A stretch of 60,583 nucleotides of DNA from CALCCV01 sp964388665 (GTDB lineage: Bacteria; Bdellovibrionota; Bdellovibrionia; Bdellovibrionales; Bdellovibrionaceae). The notes under the pieces were generated by a model. The model was not told the origin of the DNA, did not search any database, and saw only the letters and a program-made list of their open reading frames with translations. Of this stretch, positions 36,298 through 45,648 are shown one piece after another. Each line of letters starts with the position of its first letter. The stretch's first letter is position 1. The position numbers and the translations under genes were made by a program. The DNA is taken from contig CAYMBJ010000019.1 in NCBI GenBank assembly GCA_964388665.1, positions 1 to 60,583 on the forward strand, in the 5' to 3' direction.

Positions 36298-36335
36298 GGG
36301 CCCTCTCTCAGTCGTCACTCATTCGTTGTCTAAAA

Positions 36336-37094
36336 TCAAAACAGGTAGCTCAGACCAAATTCCAAATTTGTAGAATAATGAACTCTCTCCTTAAATTCTG
36401 AATATTCAGGCACTTTGTCTGGGCCATAGCTTCCGGACTCTGTACCATTCTCATTACTTTTTATCGGAATCGGTGCATTGTTCATCACCAATCGCAAATC
36501 AAAGCGAAAGGCCCAAGCCGGCGTGAAGTAGAATTTATTGGCCAAGCCCAACGCAAATGCTGGATACATCTTGTGAGTGTATTTGATTCCACCAACACCC
36601 GCAGTGGCCATGAGTTGTGTATTAAAATTGACCCACTTGGTGACACTCATTTTTCCGTAAAACATTTTCAAATTGTAGTCCAAGAAGGCTTGATATTCTG
36701 GCTTGGAAGCCCGAGCAAAATCCACTCCAAACTCTTCAGACAAAGACTGAGCGTTTGACGACAAGCCAGATGAGTTTTGAAAGAACAGAAGCCCAATGGA
36801 GTAGTATTCTGAAGGATGATAGTAAACGTTAAAGCCAACTTTTGATACATTAAATATGGGCTCCGTCATCGCCAACCCACCGACCAAACCAAGATCCCAA
36901 GCTCCTTCAGTTTTAACGATTCGATTTTTAACACTTTCATTTTTATCAAAAACTGGTGTTACGCTCTCCTTTGCCAACTCTTCAGAGGGCAATTCAACCA
37001 CTTCCGCCGCCTGAGCGGCGTGTGCGCCAATAATGAGAACGAGGGCACTCACTAATAATGATTCCAAGAAAAACATTCGCCCACTCAGAGTCAT
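36336..37094 (-). CDS. outer-membrane beta-barrel protein of the gliding-type cluster (GltA/GltB-like)
   Basis: This 252-residue product has a signal peptide (cleavage near AHAAQAAE) followed by amphipathic strands. It ends with the outer-membrane signature NLEFGLSYLF (C-terminal Phe). Its ATG overlaps the kdsC stop codon by four bases, with GGGGAG eight bases before the start, so it is coupled to an LPS gene. Length and strand pattern resemble the following barrel gene, suggesting an old duplication. It is the first gene of the block inserted between kdsC and lptC. Confidence 0.8.
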   Translation of the reverse strand: MTLSGRMFFLESLLVSALVLIIGAHAAQAAEVVELPSEELAKESVTPVFDKNESVKNRIVKTEGAWDLGLVGGLAMTEPIFNVSKVGFNVYYHPSEYYSIGLLFFQNSSGLSSNAQSLSEEFGVDFARASKPEYQAFLDYNLKMFYGKMSVTKWVNFNTQLMATAGVGGIKYTHKMYPAFALGLANKFYFTPAWAFRFDLRLVMNNAPIPIKSNENGTESGSYGPDKVPEYSEFKERVHYSTNLEFGLSYLF

Positions 37095-37603
37095 TTAGAG
37101 TTCTCCCCAGCATGAAAGCCATGTCGATAAATCAAGTCACAAACTTCCCTAACTGCACCATTGCCGCCTGTACGCTTTGAAATGTATTTTACTATTTCAC
37201 AAACCTCTTCTACAGCTTCTGGTACGGTCGCGGAAAAACCAACCTTTTCGAGAATGGGAATGTCAAAAATATCATCTCCCATATAAGCCACTTCTTCAGT
37301 CTTGAGCTGAGTCTCTTTAAGCAATTCTTGAAACGAAGGAAGTTTTTCTGATTTGCCTTGAAAAAAATGATGTATTCCAAGGTTTTTGACCCTGGCTTGA
37401 ATGTCCGCCGAAGTTGAAGCTGTAATGACGGCCAATTTGTAGTTAGATTCAATCAAGCGCTTGATGCCAACTCCGTCCCGAATACAGAACATCCTTTTCC
37501 AGTCGCCATTGGAGTCCATCCACAATTTGCAATCTGTCATAATGCCATCCACATCAAGGACTAACATTTTAATATTTTTAAGAGATTCAAAATCTTTTTT
37601 CAC
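37091..37603 (-). CDS. kdsC: KDO-8-phosphate phosphatase (KdsC-type HAD)
   Basis: KdsC removes phosphate from KDO-8-phosphate during lipopolysaccharide inner-core synthesis. The 170-residue product is a minimal cap-less HAD phosphatase. Motif I is LDVDGIMTDC (nucleophile Asp17, acid Asp19), motif II the Thr of VITAS, and motif IV YMGDDIFDIP. The C-terminal TGGNGAVREVCDLI is typical of KdsC. It precedes the gliding-type block and, beyond it, lptC(A)-lptB-rpoN-hpf, the order seen without interruption in E. coli. No strong promoter was found in the 200 bases upstream. Confidence 0.93.
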   Translation of the reverse strand: MKKDFESLKNIKMLVLDVDGIMTDCKLWMDSNGDWKRMFCIRDGVGIKRLIESNYKLAVITASTSADIQARVKNLGIHHFFQGKSEKLPSFQELLKETQLKTEEVAYMGDDIFDIPILEKVGFSATVPEAVEEVCEIVKYISKRTGGNGAVREVCDLIYRHGFHAGENSK

Positions 37604-37803
37604 TTCTCTATTGTGGAAAAGATATCAGACTGGGGCAAGCTGTCCCCGACCAAGGTCGATACAAGTTCACTAATTTTAAGACTAAGTGCTGGCTGCAAAT
37701 AAATAAAATGAGATTGCTTGCATATGTGAGAAAAATATTCCTTGTGGTCGCAAAAAAATAATTTTTTCACAAAAGACTCTCACTTATCTTTCTCAAATTG
37801 GCT

Positions 37804-38574
37804 CTAGTAGCGAGTTCCAATCTTAATTGCGTAGGCCGTATTAATAAATCGAGTCGCCTCGGCGCCGACAAAATACTGATTTAGGGAAAGACTGAATCCC
37901 ATTGTTGCTTGGGGAGAGTATTTTTCGAGCGTGATCTCATCGCCACTTTCACTTATGGGTGCTTCTGAGTTAATAGCAGAAGGATCCGCAGGTAGAGGCG
38001 TCCCTCCACGGAGAGTCGCAATCGAGCGACTCTGGCCCCAACCTGCATACACATTCAGTGCTTTAAAATGGTAATTGGCATACAGAGCCAATCCCAAAGT
38101 GCGCGTGTACAGCAGATTTTCAAAATTGCCGCCCGAGCCATGAAAAGCAGTGCTCAAAGAGATCGGCAAACTTTCAAATCGATAAAAGCACCAGCGAATG
38201 TGTCCGCCATACACAGCCAAAGAATTCGATTCTTGGAGTATGGAAAAGCTTAAATACGTATCCACATCGTAAAAAAGCCCCTTTCCCAGATTCAATGTCA
38301 CATACTTCAATTCGGAGGTGTCTGCCGGAACCTGACCAATGTCCTTGAGCGCCTGATTGGGAATATGTTCAGAGCTCAAAGAGATTTCCAGACCTTCGTT
38401 TCCGCCCAAGGGGTAAGGGTTTCCAGAGATTTTAGAAGACGATCCAAACCCCAATGTTTCGATAATCTTATTTTGATCGTCTGGGGCTACGTAACGAGGC
38501 AAATAGCTGGCCTTTGAAGCTTCATGGCTGGCGAAGGCGACGATTGCAAAAGTAAAAAGGATCATGCTTTTCAA
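37804..38574 (-). CDS. predicted outer-membrane beta-barrel protein
   Basis: This 256-residue product uses a TTG start (AAAGGA about ten bases upstream; the next ATG would be too far). A signal peptide (about 1-22) and alternating beta-strand patterns run through to a C-terminal KIGTRY, consistent with a small outer-membrane barrel. A possible disordered surface loop rich in Pro/Ser/Glu lies at about 190-215. It is 15 bases downstream of glmS, so may be co-transcribed with glmUS. No family was recognised. Confidence 0.7.
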   Translation of the reverse strand: MKSMILFTFAIVAFASHEASKASYLPRYVAPDDQNKIIETLGFGSSSKISGNPYPLGGNEGLEISLSSEHIPNQALKDIGQVPADTSELKYVTLNLGKGLFYDVDTYLSFSILQESNSLAVYGGHIRWCFYRFESLPISLSTAFHGSGGNFENLLYTRTLGLALYANYHFKALNVYAGWGQSRSIATLRGGTPLPADPSAINSEAPISESGDEITLEKYSPQATMGFSLSLNQYFVGAEATRFINTAYAIKIGTRY

Positions 38575-38589
38575 ACCAGAGCATCCTTT

Positions 38590-40425
38590 CTATTCTACTG
38601 TTACGGATTTAGCCAAATTGCGTGGCTGATCAACATCATAACCGAATGAGTTGGCCATATGATAGGCCATCAGCTGCAACGGAACCACAGCAAGTATGGG
38701 AGTTAGCGCCCAGTGCGAATCAGGCAATCCAATGTAAAAGTCAGACACCTCTCGCAATTTTTGATTGTCCCCCGTGCCAATTGAAAGCACCTTGGCTCCG
38801 CGAGCTCTCGCCTCTTCTAAATTACTAACAGTTTTTTCGTAGAGGTCATCACTTGGAGCCAACATAACCACGGCCATTCGATCATCAATCAACGCCAATG
38901 GCCCGTGCTTCATTTCACCAGCTGCGTAGCCCTCTGCGTGCAAATAGGCAAGCTCCTTAAGTTTAAGTGCACCCTCAAGCGCAATTGGAAACGAAACTCC
39001 GCGACCCATAAACAAAAAACCTTTGAATTTTTGAAAACCAATAGCTGCATCCTGAAAGTATTTGTCATAGGTCAAAACAGCATCGATTTGACTAGGGAGC
39101 GCCAATAGAGCGGAACAGATCTTCTGTTCCTGATCACCATTTAAGTGACCACGCTGCTTGCCAGATTGAACTGCGAGAGCCACAAGATTGACCAATGTCG
39201 AGGTGAACGCCTTGGTTGAAGCAACGCCTATCTCGGCTCCACATTGCATTGGTACGACATAATCAGATTCGCGAGCAATTGTGGAATTGGTGACATTGCA
39301 TACACTTAGCACCTTGATGCCTTTGCCTTTTACCAATCGCAGTGCGGCCAAAGTGTCCGCCGTTTCGCCGCTTTGGCTGATAAGCATGACGATGGTTTTT
39401 TTATCAAAAACGGGATCTCGGTAGCGAAACTCACTCGCAATATCCACCTCGGTATCTAATCGCGCTATTTTTTCAAAAAGATATTTCGCCAATTGGCCTG
39501 CGTAATTGCTCGTACCACAAGCCACTATTCGTAAGTCACTGGCTTCAGCAAACATTTCGCGCATTATCTTCTCGCGCTCAGGAGAAATGATCACTTTGTG
39601 AGTTTCTTTGTCGACTATGGGCTCAATACCAACTCCGACCGTTCGTGATTGCTCAAAGATTTCTTTGAGCATAAAAAAGGGATAGCCCTGCTTTTCAATC
39701 AGCTCGGCGTCCCACTTGATCTCAGTGATTTCCTTTTTTATAGGCTTCGCATTCATGCCGTAAATCTGAAACGAATTGCTTTTGAGGACAGCAACCTCAT
39801 TGTCATCAAGATAGATAAATTTATTTGTGTAATTGACAAGAGCCTGAATGTCGCTAGCAAAATAATTTTGCTTGTCGCCAATCCCTATGACTAGCGGTGG
39901 CCCCTGCTTGAAGCCAATGATTTCGTCGGGAGTGTCCTCACAAATTGCCAGCACCGCATAGGCGCCACGCAAATGGGGAATTATTTTTTCTACTGCTTTA
40001 ATTAAACTGCCTGTGGCTTTGCGCTCAAGGGCAATCATATGGGCAATCACTTCTGAGTCGGTCTGTGACTCTACTTTGCGGCCTTTTTTGAGCAACTCTT
40101 CACGCAGCTCCTGAAAATTTTCAATAATTCCATTGTGCACAATGCTGATGCCATCGGCCTTGTGCGGATGAGCATTGGCTTCAGACGGAGCTCCGTGAGT
40201 GGCCCATCTCGTATGGCCAATGCCTGTATGCCCTGTGGTGACTTCGTTACGAATTTTATCTTCAAGAAAACGCAATTTTCCTGAGGCGCGAAAGCGCTTC
40301 GTTGTGCCGTCCTCGATAATAGCTATGCCGGCACTATCGTAACCGCGGTACTCCAACTTTTTTAAACCATTTAGAATCACTTCTTTTGGATCCTGAGGTC
40401 CAAGATAACCAACAATACCACACAC
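38590..40425 (-). CDS. glmS: glutamine-fructose-6-phosphate aminotransferase
   Basis: GlmS makes glucosamine-6-phosphate, the entry to peptidoglycan and LPS precursors. The 611-residue protein has the N-terminal Ntn glutaminase with nucleophile Cys2 (MCGIVGY, exposed after Met removal) and EYRGYDSAG. Two SIS domains follow (SQSGETADTLAAL; MKHGPLALID), ending in the family-typical AKSVTVE. The gene starts three bases after glmU, and together they feed UDP-GlcNAc synthesis. Confidence 0.98.
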   Translation of the reverse strand: MCGIVGYLGPQDPKEVILNGLKKLEYRGYDSAGIAIIEDGTTKRFRASGKLRFLEDKIRNEVTTGHTGIGHTRWATHGAPSEANAHPHKADGISIVHNGIIENFQELREELLKKGRKVESQTDSEVIAHMIALERKATGSLIKAVEKIIPHLRGAYAVLAICEDTPDEIIGFKQGPPLVIGIGDKQNYFASDIQALVNYTNKFIYLDDNEVAVLKSNSFQIYGMNAKPIKKEITEIKWDAELIEKQGYPFFMLKEIFEQSRTVGVGIEPIVDKETHKVIISPEREKIMREMFAEASDLRIVACGTSNYAGQLAKYLFEKIARLDTEVDIASEFRYRDPVFDKKTIVMLISQSGETADTLAALRLVKGKGIKVLSVCNVTNSTIARESDYVVPMQCGAEIGVASTKAFTSTLVNLVALAVQSGKQRGHLNGDQEQKICSALLALPSQIDAVLTYDKYFQDAAIGFQKFKGFLFMGRGVSFPIALEGALKLKELAYLHAEGYAAGEMKHGPLALIDDRMAVVMLAPSDDLYEKTVSNLEEARARGAKVLSIGTGDNQKLREVSDFYIGLPDSHWALTPILAVVPLQLMAYHMANSFGYDVDQPRNLAKSVTVE

Positions 40426-40428
40426 GAA

Positions 40429-41889
40429 TTAATTCTCCTTTGCTTTTTCAACGTCCGTCGCAACGTCTTTGGCCAGTGGGTCTTCAGATTCTTCCATCTC
40501 TTTTCGAGCAGACAACAGGGCCGCATAATTTTCTTTAGTAAATTGTCTAGCCCGAGCCACAGCAAGAGCCCGCGCCGGCACATTTTTGGTGATTGTAGAG
40601 CCGGAGCCGATGATCGCATCGTCACCCACTGTGACTGGGGCAACAAATTGTGAATCACTGCCTACAAAAACATTGTCGCCAATGGTCGTTTTGTACTTCT
40701 TTTTGTCCACAGCGTAGTTGCAAGTGATCGTTCCGCAACCAATATTTACGTTTTTGCCAATATCTGCATCCCCCAGATAGGTCAGGTGACTGGCTTTTGA
40801 GCCTCTGCCCATTTTTGTCTTTTTCAATTCAACGAAATTACCAATTTGAACTTCAGCTGCAAGCTCCGTGTCGGGACGAAGTCGGGCATAGGGCCCCACC
40901 TTAGAGTGAGCACCAATAAGGCACGACTCTAAATAGCTTCCGGCTCGAACTTGGACGCTGTCGGCAAGCACCGCATCTGAAATAAAAACATGCGATTCGA
41001 TAACGCAAAATCGTCCCACCTTAGTTCGACCGCGTAAAAACACATTCGGGTAAAGTATAGAACCAGACCCCACTTCCACAGCCTCTTCCACATAGCAGGC
41101 GCGCGGATCGATAACAATCACGCCATTTTCCATAAGCTCGAGTGCTTTTCGCATAAACACCTTTTGAGTGCAGGCCGCTAACTCGGCCTGGGTGTTGACT
41201 CCTCTTGCAAATCGAGATTTAGCACTGATCACTCCCACTTTATTTTTACGTTCGAGAGCCAAACCAATTAGGTCTGTTAGATAAAATTCCTTTTGCGCGT
41301 TTTGAGCCGAAATCTCTGGGAGAATTTCACGAAAAATATCAGCTTTACCAATATAGGTACCCGTGTTCACTTCGTTTATTTTTAAAGTCTCTGACGAAGC
41401 GTCTTTAACTTCGACTATAGTACGAATTTGACCATGATGCCTGACGATTCGGCCCAATGATCCCGGCGTTTTTAATTTTGCTGAGACAACCGCCAGGTCG
41501 CAACGCATGTCACGGTACTCGCGAAGCACTTCTTTTAAGTCTTCGGGACGAACCAAGGGATGATCGCCATTCATGATCAAAATGTCTCCCTCAATTTTCT
41601 CCAGACCGGCCTGTAAGACGGCGTGCCCAGTTCCGAGCTGCTCCTTTTGTTCGTACACCACACAGCCCATTTGGCTAACTATGGGACGAATCAGCTCTTT
41701 TCCAGAGCCCAAAACCACTTGAATTTCGTGCACCCCGAGGGCTTTTACAGTGCGGATGACTCTTTCAATCATGGGGCGACCCGCCACAGGGTGAAGGACT
41801 TTCGGCAGAGGTGACTTCATTCGCGTACCTTGTCCTGCCGCCAGAATGATGGCCGTTAATCGCGATTCCTTTTTCGACTCTTGAGACAT
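40429..41889 (-). CDS. glmU: bifunctional GlmU (GlcNAc-1-P uridyltransferase / GlcN-1-P acetyltransferase)
   Basis: GlmU acetylates glucosamine-1-phosphate and uridylates it to UDP-GlcNAc. The 486-residue protein starts with the nucleotidyltransferase loop LAAGQGTRMKSPLPKVLHP and has the MNGDHPL metal site. From about residue 265 it continues as a left-handed beta-helix of hexapeptide repeats, with the acetyltransferase motif NVNIGCGTITCNYA. The C-terminus is charged and slightly longer than in E. coli. It is the first gene of the long minus-strand run and faces the divergent kinase-like gene across 105 bases. Confidence 0.98.
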   Translation of the reverse strand: MSQESKKESRLTAIILAAGQGTRMKSPLPKVLHPVAGRPMIERVIRTVKALGVHEIQVVLGSGKELIRPIVSQMGCVVYEQKEQLGTGHAVLQAGLEKIEGDILIMNGDHPLVRPEDLKEVLREYRDMRCDLAVVSAKLKTPGSLGRIVRHHGQIRTIVEVKDASSETLKINEVNTGTYIGKADIFREILPEISAQNAQKEFYLTDLIGLALERKNKVGVISAKSRFARGVNTQAELAACTQKVFMRKALELMENGVIVIDPRACYVEEAVEVGSGSILYPNVFLRGRTKVGRFCVIESHVFISDAVLADSVQVRAGSYLESCLIGAHSKVGPYARLRPDTELAAEVQIGNFVELKKTKMGRGSKASHLTYLGDADIGKNVNIGCGTITCNYAVDKKKYKTTIGDNVFVGSDSQFVAPVTVGDDAIIGSGSTITKNVPARALAVARARQFTKENYAALLSARKEMEESEDPLAKDVATDVEKAKEN

Positions 41890-41994
41890 TCTTTACCTAC
41901 CCTTGCGTGATATTCCACTCTACTTTAGACCGGAATTCTGCCAAATTGAAACTTCCGATTCTTGCTCCTTGCGTTAGCCTTTAGCATCTGGTGA

Positions 41995-43833
41995 ATGGCA
42001 GCTAACACTGGAGCAGCAGACTGGAGTAGAGAAGAATTGCACGTCTTTGGCGCGCTTGAACTCCATCTCTCACAAATTCCGCTGCACCGAATTTCATCAA
42101 TCACGAGCTTCGACTCTCTGCGCTCATCAGTGCAACCTTTTTTGCTGGCCATCTCACTTGAAGATTTGACTACCCCAGGTGTGAAAGAAATCCTCAACCA
42201 ATGTCCCTTGGAGCTAATCATTCTCAGCAAGGAATCAAATCAACTTCTCTCCTTGCCTTTGCTGACTAACTTGGTTGTTGCCGGTTACGCAGAGCCGCAC
42301 TCACTGCACAAAATTGCCAGCATCTACTGGAGCTTCATTCATCGCAATCGGACCTTTACCGAAAAAAATGATCTACTTCAGGCTCTTCAAGAACACAATC
42401 GCGACTCTAAAATATCACCTAATCATTTGCATCTGTTGCTAGAAAACAAATCTAAGGCCCTGTTGGAAAATCGTGAGAGACTTTTCTACACCAGTCAGAA
42501 GCTAGAAACCGCCAATCGTTTTTTGAAATCCATTCAAGAGGTGCAGTTTTTTGAAGATCTCGAAACCAAAGTCCAAGAGCACTTGGGCCGCTTGCTAAAT
42601 TTGGGCTGGGTGAGAATCATCCCCAACAGTCGTGCGGATGAATTTTTTGGCCAAATCCAGCGCAGCTCTTTTCAGTCTTTTGGAATCAATCTTGAGGACT
42701 ATGGCGACGTTCCCTACAATATGGTGATGGTCAAGGCGCTCGATGAGAAATGGAAGGGATCAGAGAAGCGATTGATCGAAAGACTGGCAAAATCGGTGGC
42801 CATAGTGATTCAGCGCCTCGATCACTCACAAAAAATCATCGACATACGCGATCAGTGGCAGCGCACCTTTGATTCAATCCGCCACCCCATAGTGCTTATC
42901 AATTCCCAATACCAGATTGTACAGGCCAATAAAATTGTACGCGCAAAGATCGGTGAAAAGGGTCAGCTCTGCCACAAAGTTCTTTTTAACCGCGATCAGC
43001 CCTGCCCGCAGTGCCACCTTGGTTCGCACTTTCGGGTGGACGGGCCTCGCTTTGAACAGTACCGCGTTCTTGGCGCCACTTTGCAAGAGTCAGAGGCCCG
43101 CAAGCCCATTTACGTGCACATCTATCAAAATATTTCTCACCAAAATGCGCTAGAAATGAAAAAGTCACAGTCTTTGCGTGAAGCTGAAATGGGTCTGATC
43201 TCCTCAAGCATCGCTCATGAAATCAACAATCCTTTGGCGGGAATTCTTTCTTTTTGTCATATCATCAAAGCGGATCTTGATCCTCAATCCAACCTTTATG
43301 AAGACATACTAGAAATCGAGCAAGCCACGCGAAAGTGCCGCGATATTGTCGAAAATCTACTCTCACTTTCACGCGCTGAAAACAACGAACACATCGCAAA
43401 TTTTGCATTGTTTGAAGTGCTTGAGCAGGCCAAACGAATTTCGCATTTGGAGCTCTACAAAGTGGGCATCTCGGTTGAATTCGATCGCTTTCCACCTGAA
43501 GTTGAGATCTGCGCTCAGCGAGCTATTTTTCTGCGAGCCTTTATCAGTGTTCTATTCTTTTTTGGCAGTATCGATCGCAACCGAAACACGCGATTGATAT
43601 GGATTGGCTTCGAGCAGGATCCCACCTCACAAAAGATCATCTTTCGGATGAAGTGCCAAGAGGCGCAAAAAGCAAGCCTAGAAAGCTATCAACAGACCTC
43701 GGTCACAATTGCCAAAAGAATTTTACAGACCCAGCAGTGCTTTCTCGACTTACGGTGGACAGAAGCCTCTGAAATAGAGGTGTCCATATCCATCCCATGT
43801 CCAGATTTGGGCCATATCCAGGTCGAAGGGTAG
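41995..43833 (+). CDS. PAS sensor histidine kinase with degenerate ATP-binding domain
   Basis: The 612-residue soluble product has a receiver-like N-terminal region (about 45-115) without clear phospho-Asp, and a GAF-like middle (about 180-275). A PAS domain (about 285-375) contains the cysteine cluster CHKVLFNRDQPCPQC, known from NtrB-like kinases and possibly metal- or redox-sensing. The phospho-acceptor box SSSIAHEINNPLAGILSF (His408) is intact. The last 120 residues occupy the place of the HATPase domain, but no N-box Asn or DxGxG/G2 motif is seen, so it may not bind ATP. An NtrC-type regulator follows. Confidence 0.85.
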   Translation: MAANTGAADWSREELHVFGALELHLSQIPLHRISSITSFDSLRSSVQPFLLAISLEDLTTPGVKEILNQCPLELIILSKESNQLLSLPLLTNLVVAGYAEPHSLHKIASIYWSFIHRNRTFTEKNDLLQALQEHNRDSKISPNHLHLLLENKSKALLENRERLFYTSQKLETANRFLKSIQEVQFFEDLETKVQEHLGRLLNLGWVRIIPNSRADEFFGQIQRSSFQSFGINLEDYGDVPYNMVMVKALDEKWKGSEKRLIERLAKSVAIVIQRLDHSQKIIDIRDQWQRTFDSIRHPIVLINSQYQIVQANKIVRAKIGEKGQLCHKVLFNRDQPCPQCHLGSHFRVDGPRFEQYRVLGATLQESEARKPIYVHIYQNISHQNALEMKKSQSLREAEMGLISSSIAHEINNPLAGILSFCHIIKADLDPQSNLYEDILEIEQATRKCRDIVENLLSLSRAENNEHIANFALFEVLEQAKRISHLELYKVGISVEFDRFPPEVEICAQRAIFLRAFISVLFFFGSIDRNRNTRLIWIGFEQDPTSQKIIFRMKCQEAQKASLESYQQTSVTIAKRILQTQQCFLDLRWTEASEIEVSISIPCPDLGHIQVEG

Positions 43834-43841
43834 GCGAGATT

Positions 43842-43870
43842 TTTGACAGTCCCGTCAATATCCCCCATAA
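43842..43870 (+). promoter_or_regulatory. sigma-70-type promoter before the response regulator
   Basis: TTGACA (43842-43847, perfect) and CATAAT (43865-43870, five of six) have the ideal 17-base spacing. They lie within the 104-base gap between the kinase-like gene and the regulator. Transcription would begin near 43877, giving a leader of about 60 bases. The regulator can thus be made independently of its upstream neighbour. Confidence 0.65.
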
Positions 43871-43937
43871 TCAAACAAAGAAGAGTTTTCAAAAAATGAT
43901 CTGAAAATCTCTTGATCCCACCATGGAAGGAAGGGTC

Positions 43938-45362
43938 ATGAAGTCAATCCGAGTTCTTATTGTCGAAGACGACGCCACCATTCGCACTTCACTATTTCGA
44001 ATATTCGAAAGAGAAGGCTATCAGGTTATCTCGGCCAATCGAATTGCAGATGCGGAAGTCTATTTCAAAACGGAAATGAATATAGACTTGATGGTGCTGG
44101 ATCTATTTCTGCCCGACGGCGATGGCCTGAGTCTCATTGAAAAGGCCAAACAAAGTCGACCGGAGATCGAAGTCTTGGCGATGACGGGTCAAGGGACAAT
44201 AGATCTTGCAGTGCAGGCCACGCAAAAGGGTGCCTTTCATTTTATTTCTAAGCCCTACAATCCTGAGGAGCTTATCTCTCTTGCCGCAAAGGCCGTCAGC
44301 CACAAAAATTTGATTAAAGAAAACCAAACTCTACGAAGCGAATTAAAGCAACAGTACAAATTCAACAACATTATAGGTCACTCTGATTCTATAAAATCCG
44401 TATTGAATCTCGTAGAAAAAGTGGCCGATACCGAAAGCACAGTGCTGATAATGGGTGAGTCTGGCACTGGCAAAGAACTCATTGCACGGGCCATCCACTA
44501 CAATTCGTCTCGTGCAAAGAGCTCTTTTGTGGCCATTAACTGTGGCGCCATTCCGGCGGAGCTTCTCGAAAGTGAACTGTTTGGTCATGTCAAAGGGGCT
44601 TTTACTGGAGCCATTTCCAATCGAGTCGGTCGTTTTGAATTGGCTGACGGTGGCACATTGTTTTTGGACGAAATCGGTGACCTGCAAGCCTCATTGCAGG
44701 TCAAAATTCTGCGCGCCTTGCAAGAGCGCCGCTTCGAACCCGTGGGTTCAACAAAAACTGTCGAAGTGGATGTCAGGGTCATTGCCGCCACCAATATCAA
44801 TCTTGAGGAAGCAGTAAGAAAAGGCAAATTTCGCGAAGATCTTTTTTACCGTTTGAATGTGATTCCCATTAGCTTGCCTGCCCTTCGCGAGAGAAAATCT
44901 GATATTCAATTGCTATTGAATCACTTTATGACCCAATTTAATAAGAGCCGCACCAAAAAACTCACTGGATTCACGGAAGGCGCTATTCAACATCTGTGCT
45001 CTTACGAATGGCCTGGCAATATTCGTGAACTGGAGAATCTGGTCGAGCGACTGAGCATTCTTAAAGGTGAGGGCGAAGTCGACGTTGAGGATCTTCCAAC
45101 CAAATACTCTCAATCCACGCATTCTCCCGAGGTCAGCTCTGCAAACATTCCGGATCAAGGCTTGGACTTTAATTCTGCCGTGGATGCCTATGAAAACTCG
45201 CTGATTTTACGGGCCTTAGAAAAGACGGGATGGAATCGAAATCAAGCCGCGGGCTTGCTGCGCCTCAATCGCACCACTCTCGTTGAAAAAATCAAAAAGA
45301 AAGGGCTTCGTCCGCCCGTGTCCTACGGTGTCCTTGATGAGAGTTCGGACCTATCCAATTGA
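43938..45362 (+). CDS. NtrC-family sigma-54-dependent response regulator
   Basis: The ATG at 43938 was chosen because GGAAGGG lies just before it; an in-frame ATG five codons upstream would overlap that site. The 474-residue product has a receiver domain with phospho-acceptor Asp55 (VLDLFLPDGDG) and acidic pocket EDD. The AAA+ domain has Walker A GESGTGKE, the sigma-54 contact loop GAFTGA, and Walker B FLDEIGD. The C-terminus is a Fis-type helix-turn-helix (NRNQAAGLLRLNRTTL). It should activate sigma-54 promoters. Its targets are unknown, and the neighbouring kinase-like protein is the natural upstream candidate. Confidence 0.95.
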   Translation: MKSIRVLIVEDDATIRTSLFRIFEREGYQVISANRIADAEVYFKTEMNIDLMVLDLFLPDGDGLSLIEKAKQSRPEIEVLAMTGQGTIDLAVQATQKGAFHFISKPYNPEELISLAAKAVSHKNLIKENQTLRSELKQQYKFNNIIGHSDSIKSVLNLVEKVADTESTVLIMGESGTGKELIARAIHYNSSRAKSSFVAINCGAIPAELLESELFGHVKGAFTGAISNRVGRFELADGGTLFLDEIGDLQASLQVKILRALQERRFEPVGSTKTVEVDVRVIAATNINLEEAVRKGKFREDLFYRLNVIPISLPALRERKSDIQLLLNHFMTQFNKSRTKKLTGFTEGAIQHLCSYEWPGNIRELENLVERLSILKGEGEVDVEDLPTKYSQSTHSPEVSSANIPDQGLDFNSAVDAYENSLILRALEKTGWNRNQAAGLLRLNRTTLVEKIKKKGLRPPVSYGVLDESSDLSN

Positions 45363-45376
45363 TCAGAATTGTCTAA

Positions 45377-45398
45377 AGAGACCGCATTTGCGGCCTCT
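45377..45398 (+). terminator. hairpin after the response regulator
   Basis: AGAGACCGCA and TGCGGCCTCT pair over ten positions with one A-C mismatch, 15 bases after the stop codon. There is no T-run after it, so it is a weak terminator or an mRNA-stabilising stem. The position favours an end-of-transcript role. Confidence 0.35.
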
Positions 45399-45521
45399 CG
45401 AAATATCTCCCATTAGGAATGCTTATTATACTCGAAAGCTAAATGCGCTCGCGTCATAATCTAAGTGCTGAATAAAACTAAAAAAAAACTTGTGATGTTT
45501 TTTTTTGCCCATATCAATAAA

Positions 45522-45527
45522 TATAAT
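45522..45527 (+). promoter_or_regulatory. candidate -10 box for the trypsin-like protease gene
   Basis: A perfect TATAAT lies in an A+T-rich part of the 286-base gap upstream of the protease, 122 bases before the start codon. The base run at the -35 position is all T, a poor match. Just upstream, nine A and ten T flank a short spacer and could form a hairpin or an UP-like element. This is weak support. Confidence 0.35.
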
Positions 45528-45648
45528 GATGCAACTTTCATAGTTTTAGTGAACGCTGATATTCTAAAAATTGGCGGCAGGACCTTTGTCTTAGAGTAGG
45601 GGACGCTAGACATAAGCTGCCAAAGTACAACACTATGGAGGGATTCTT

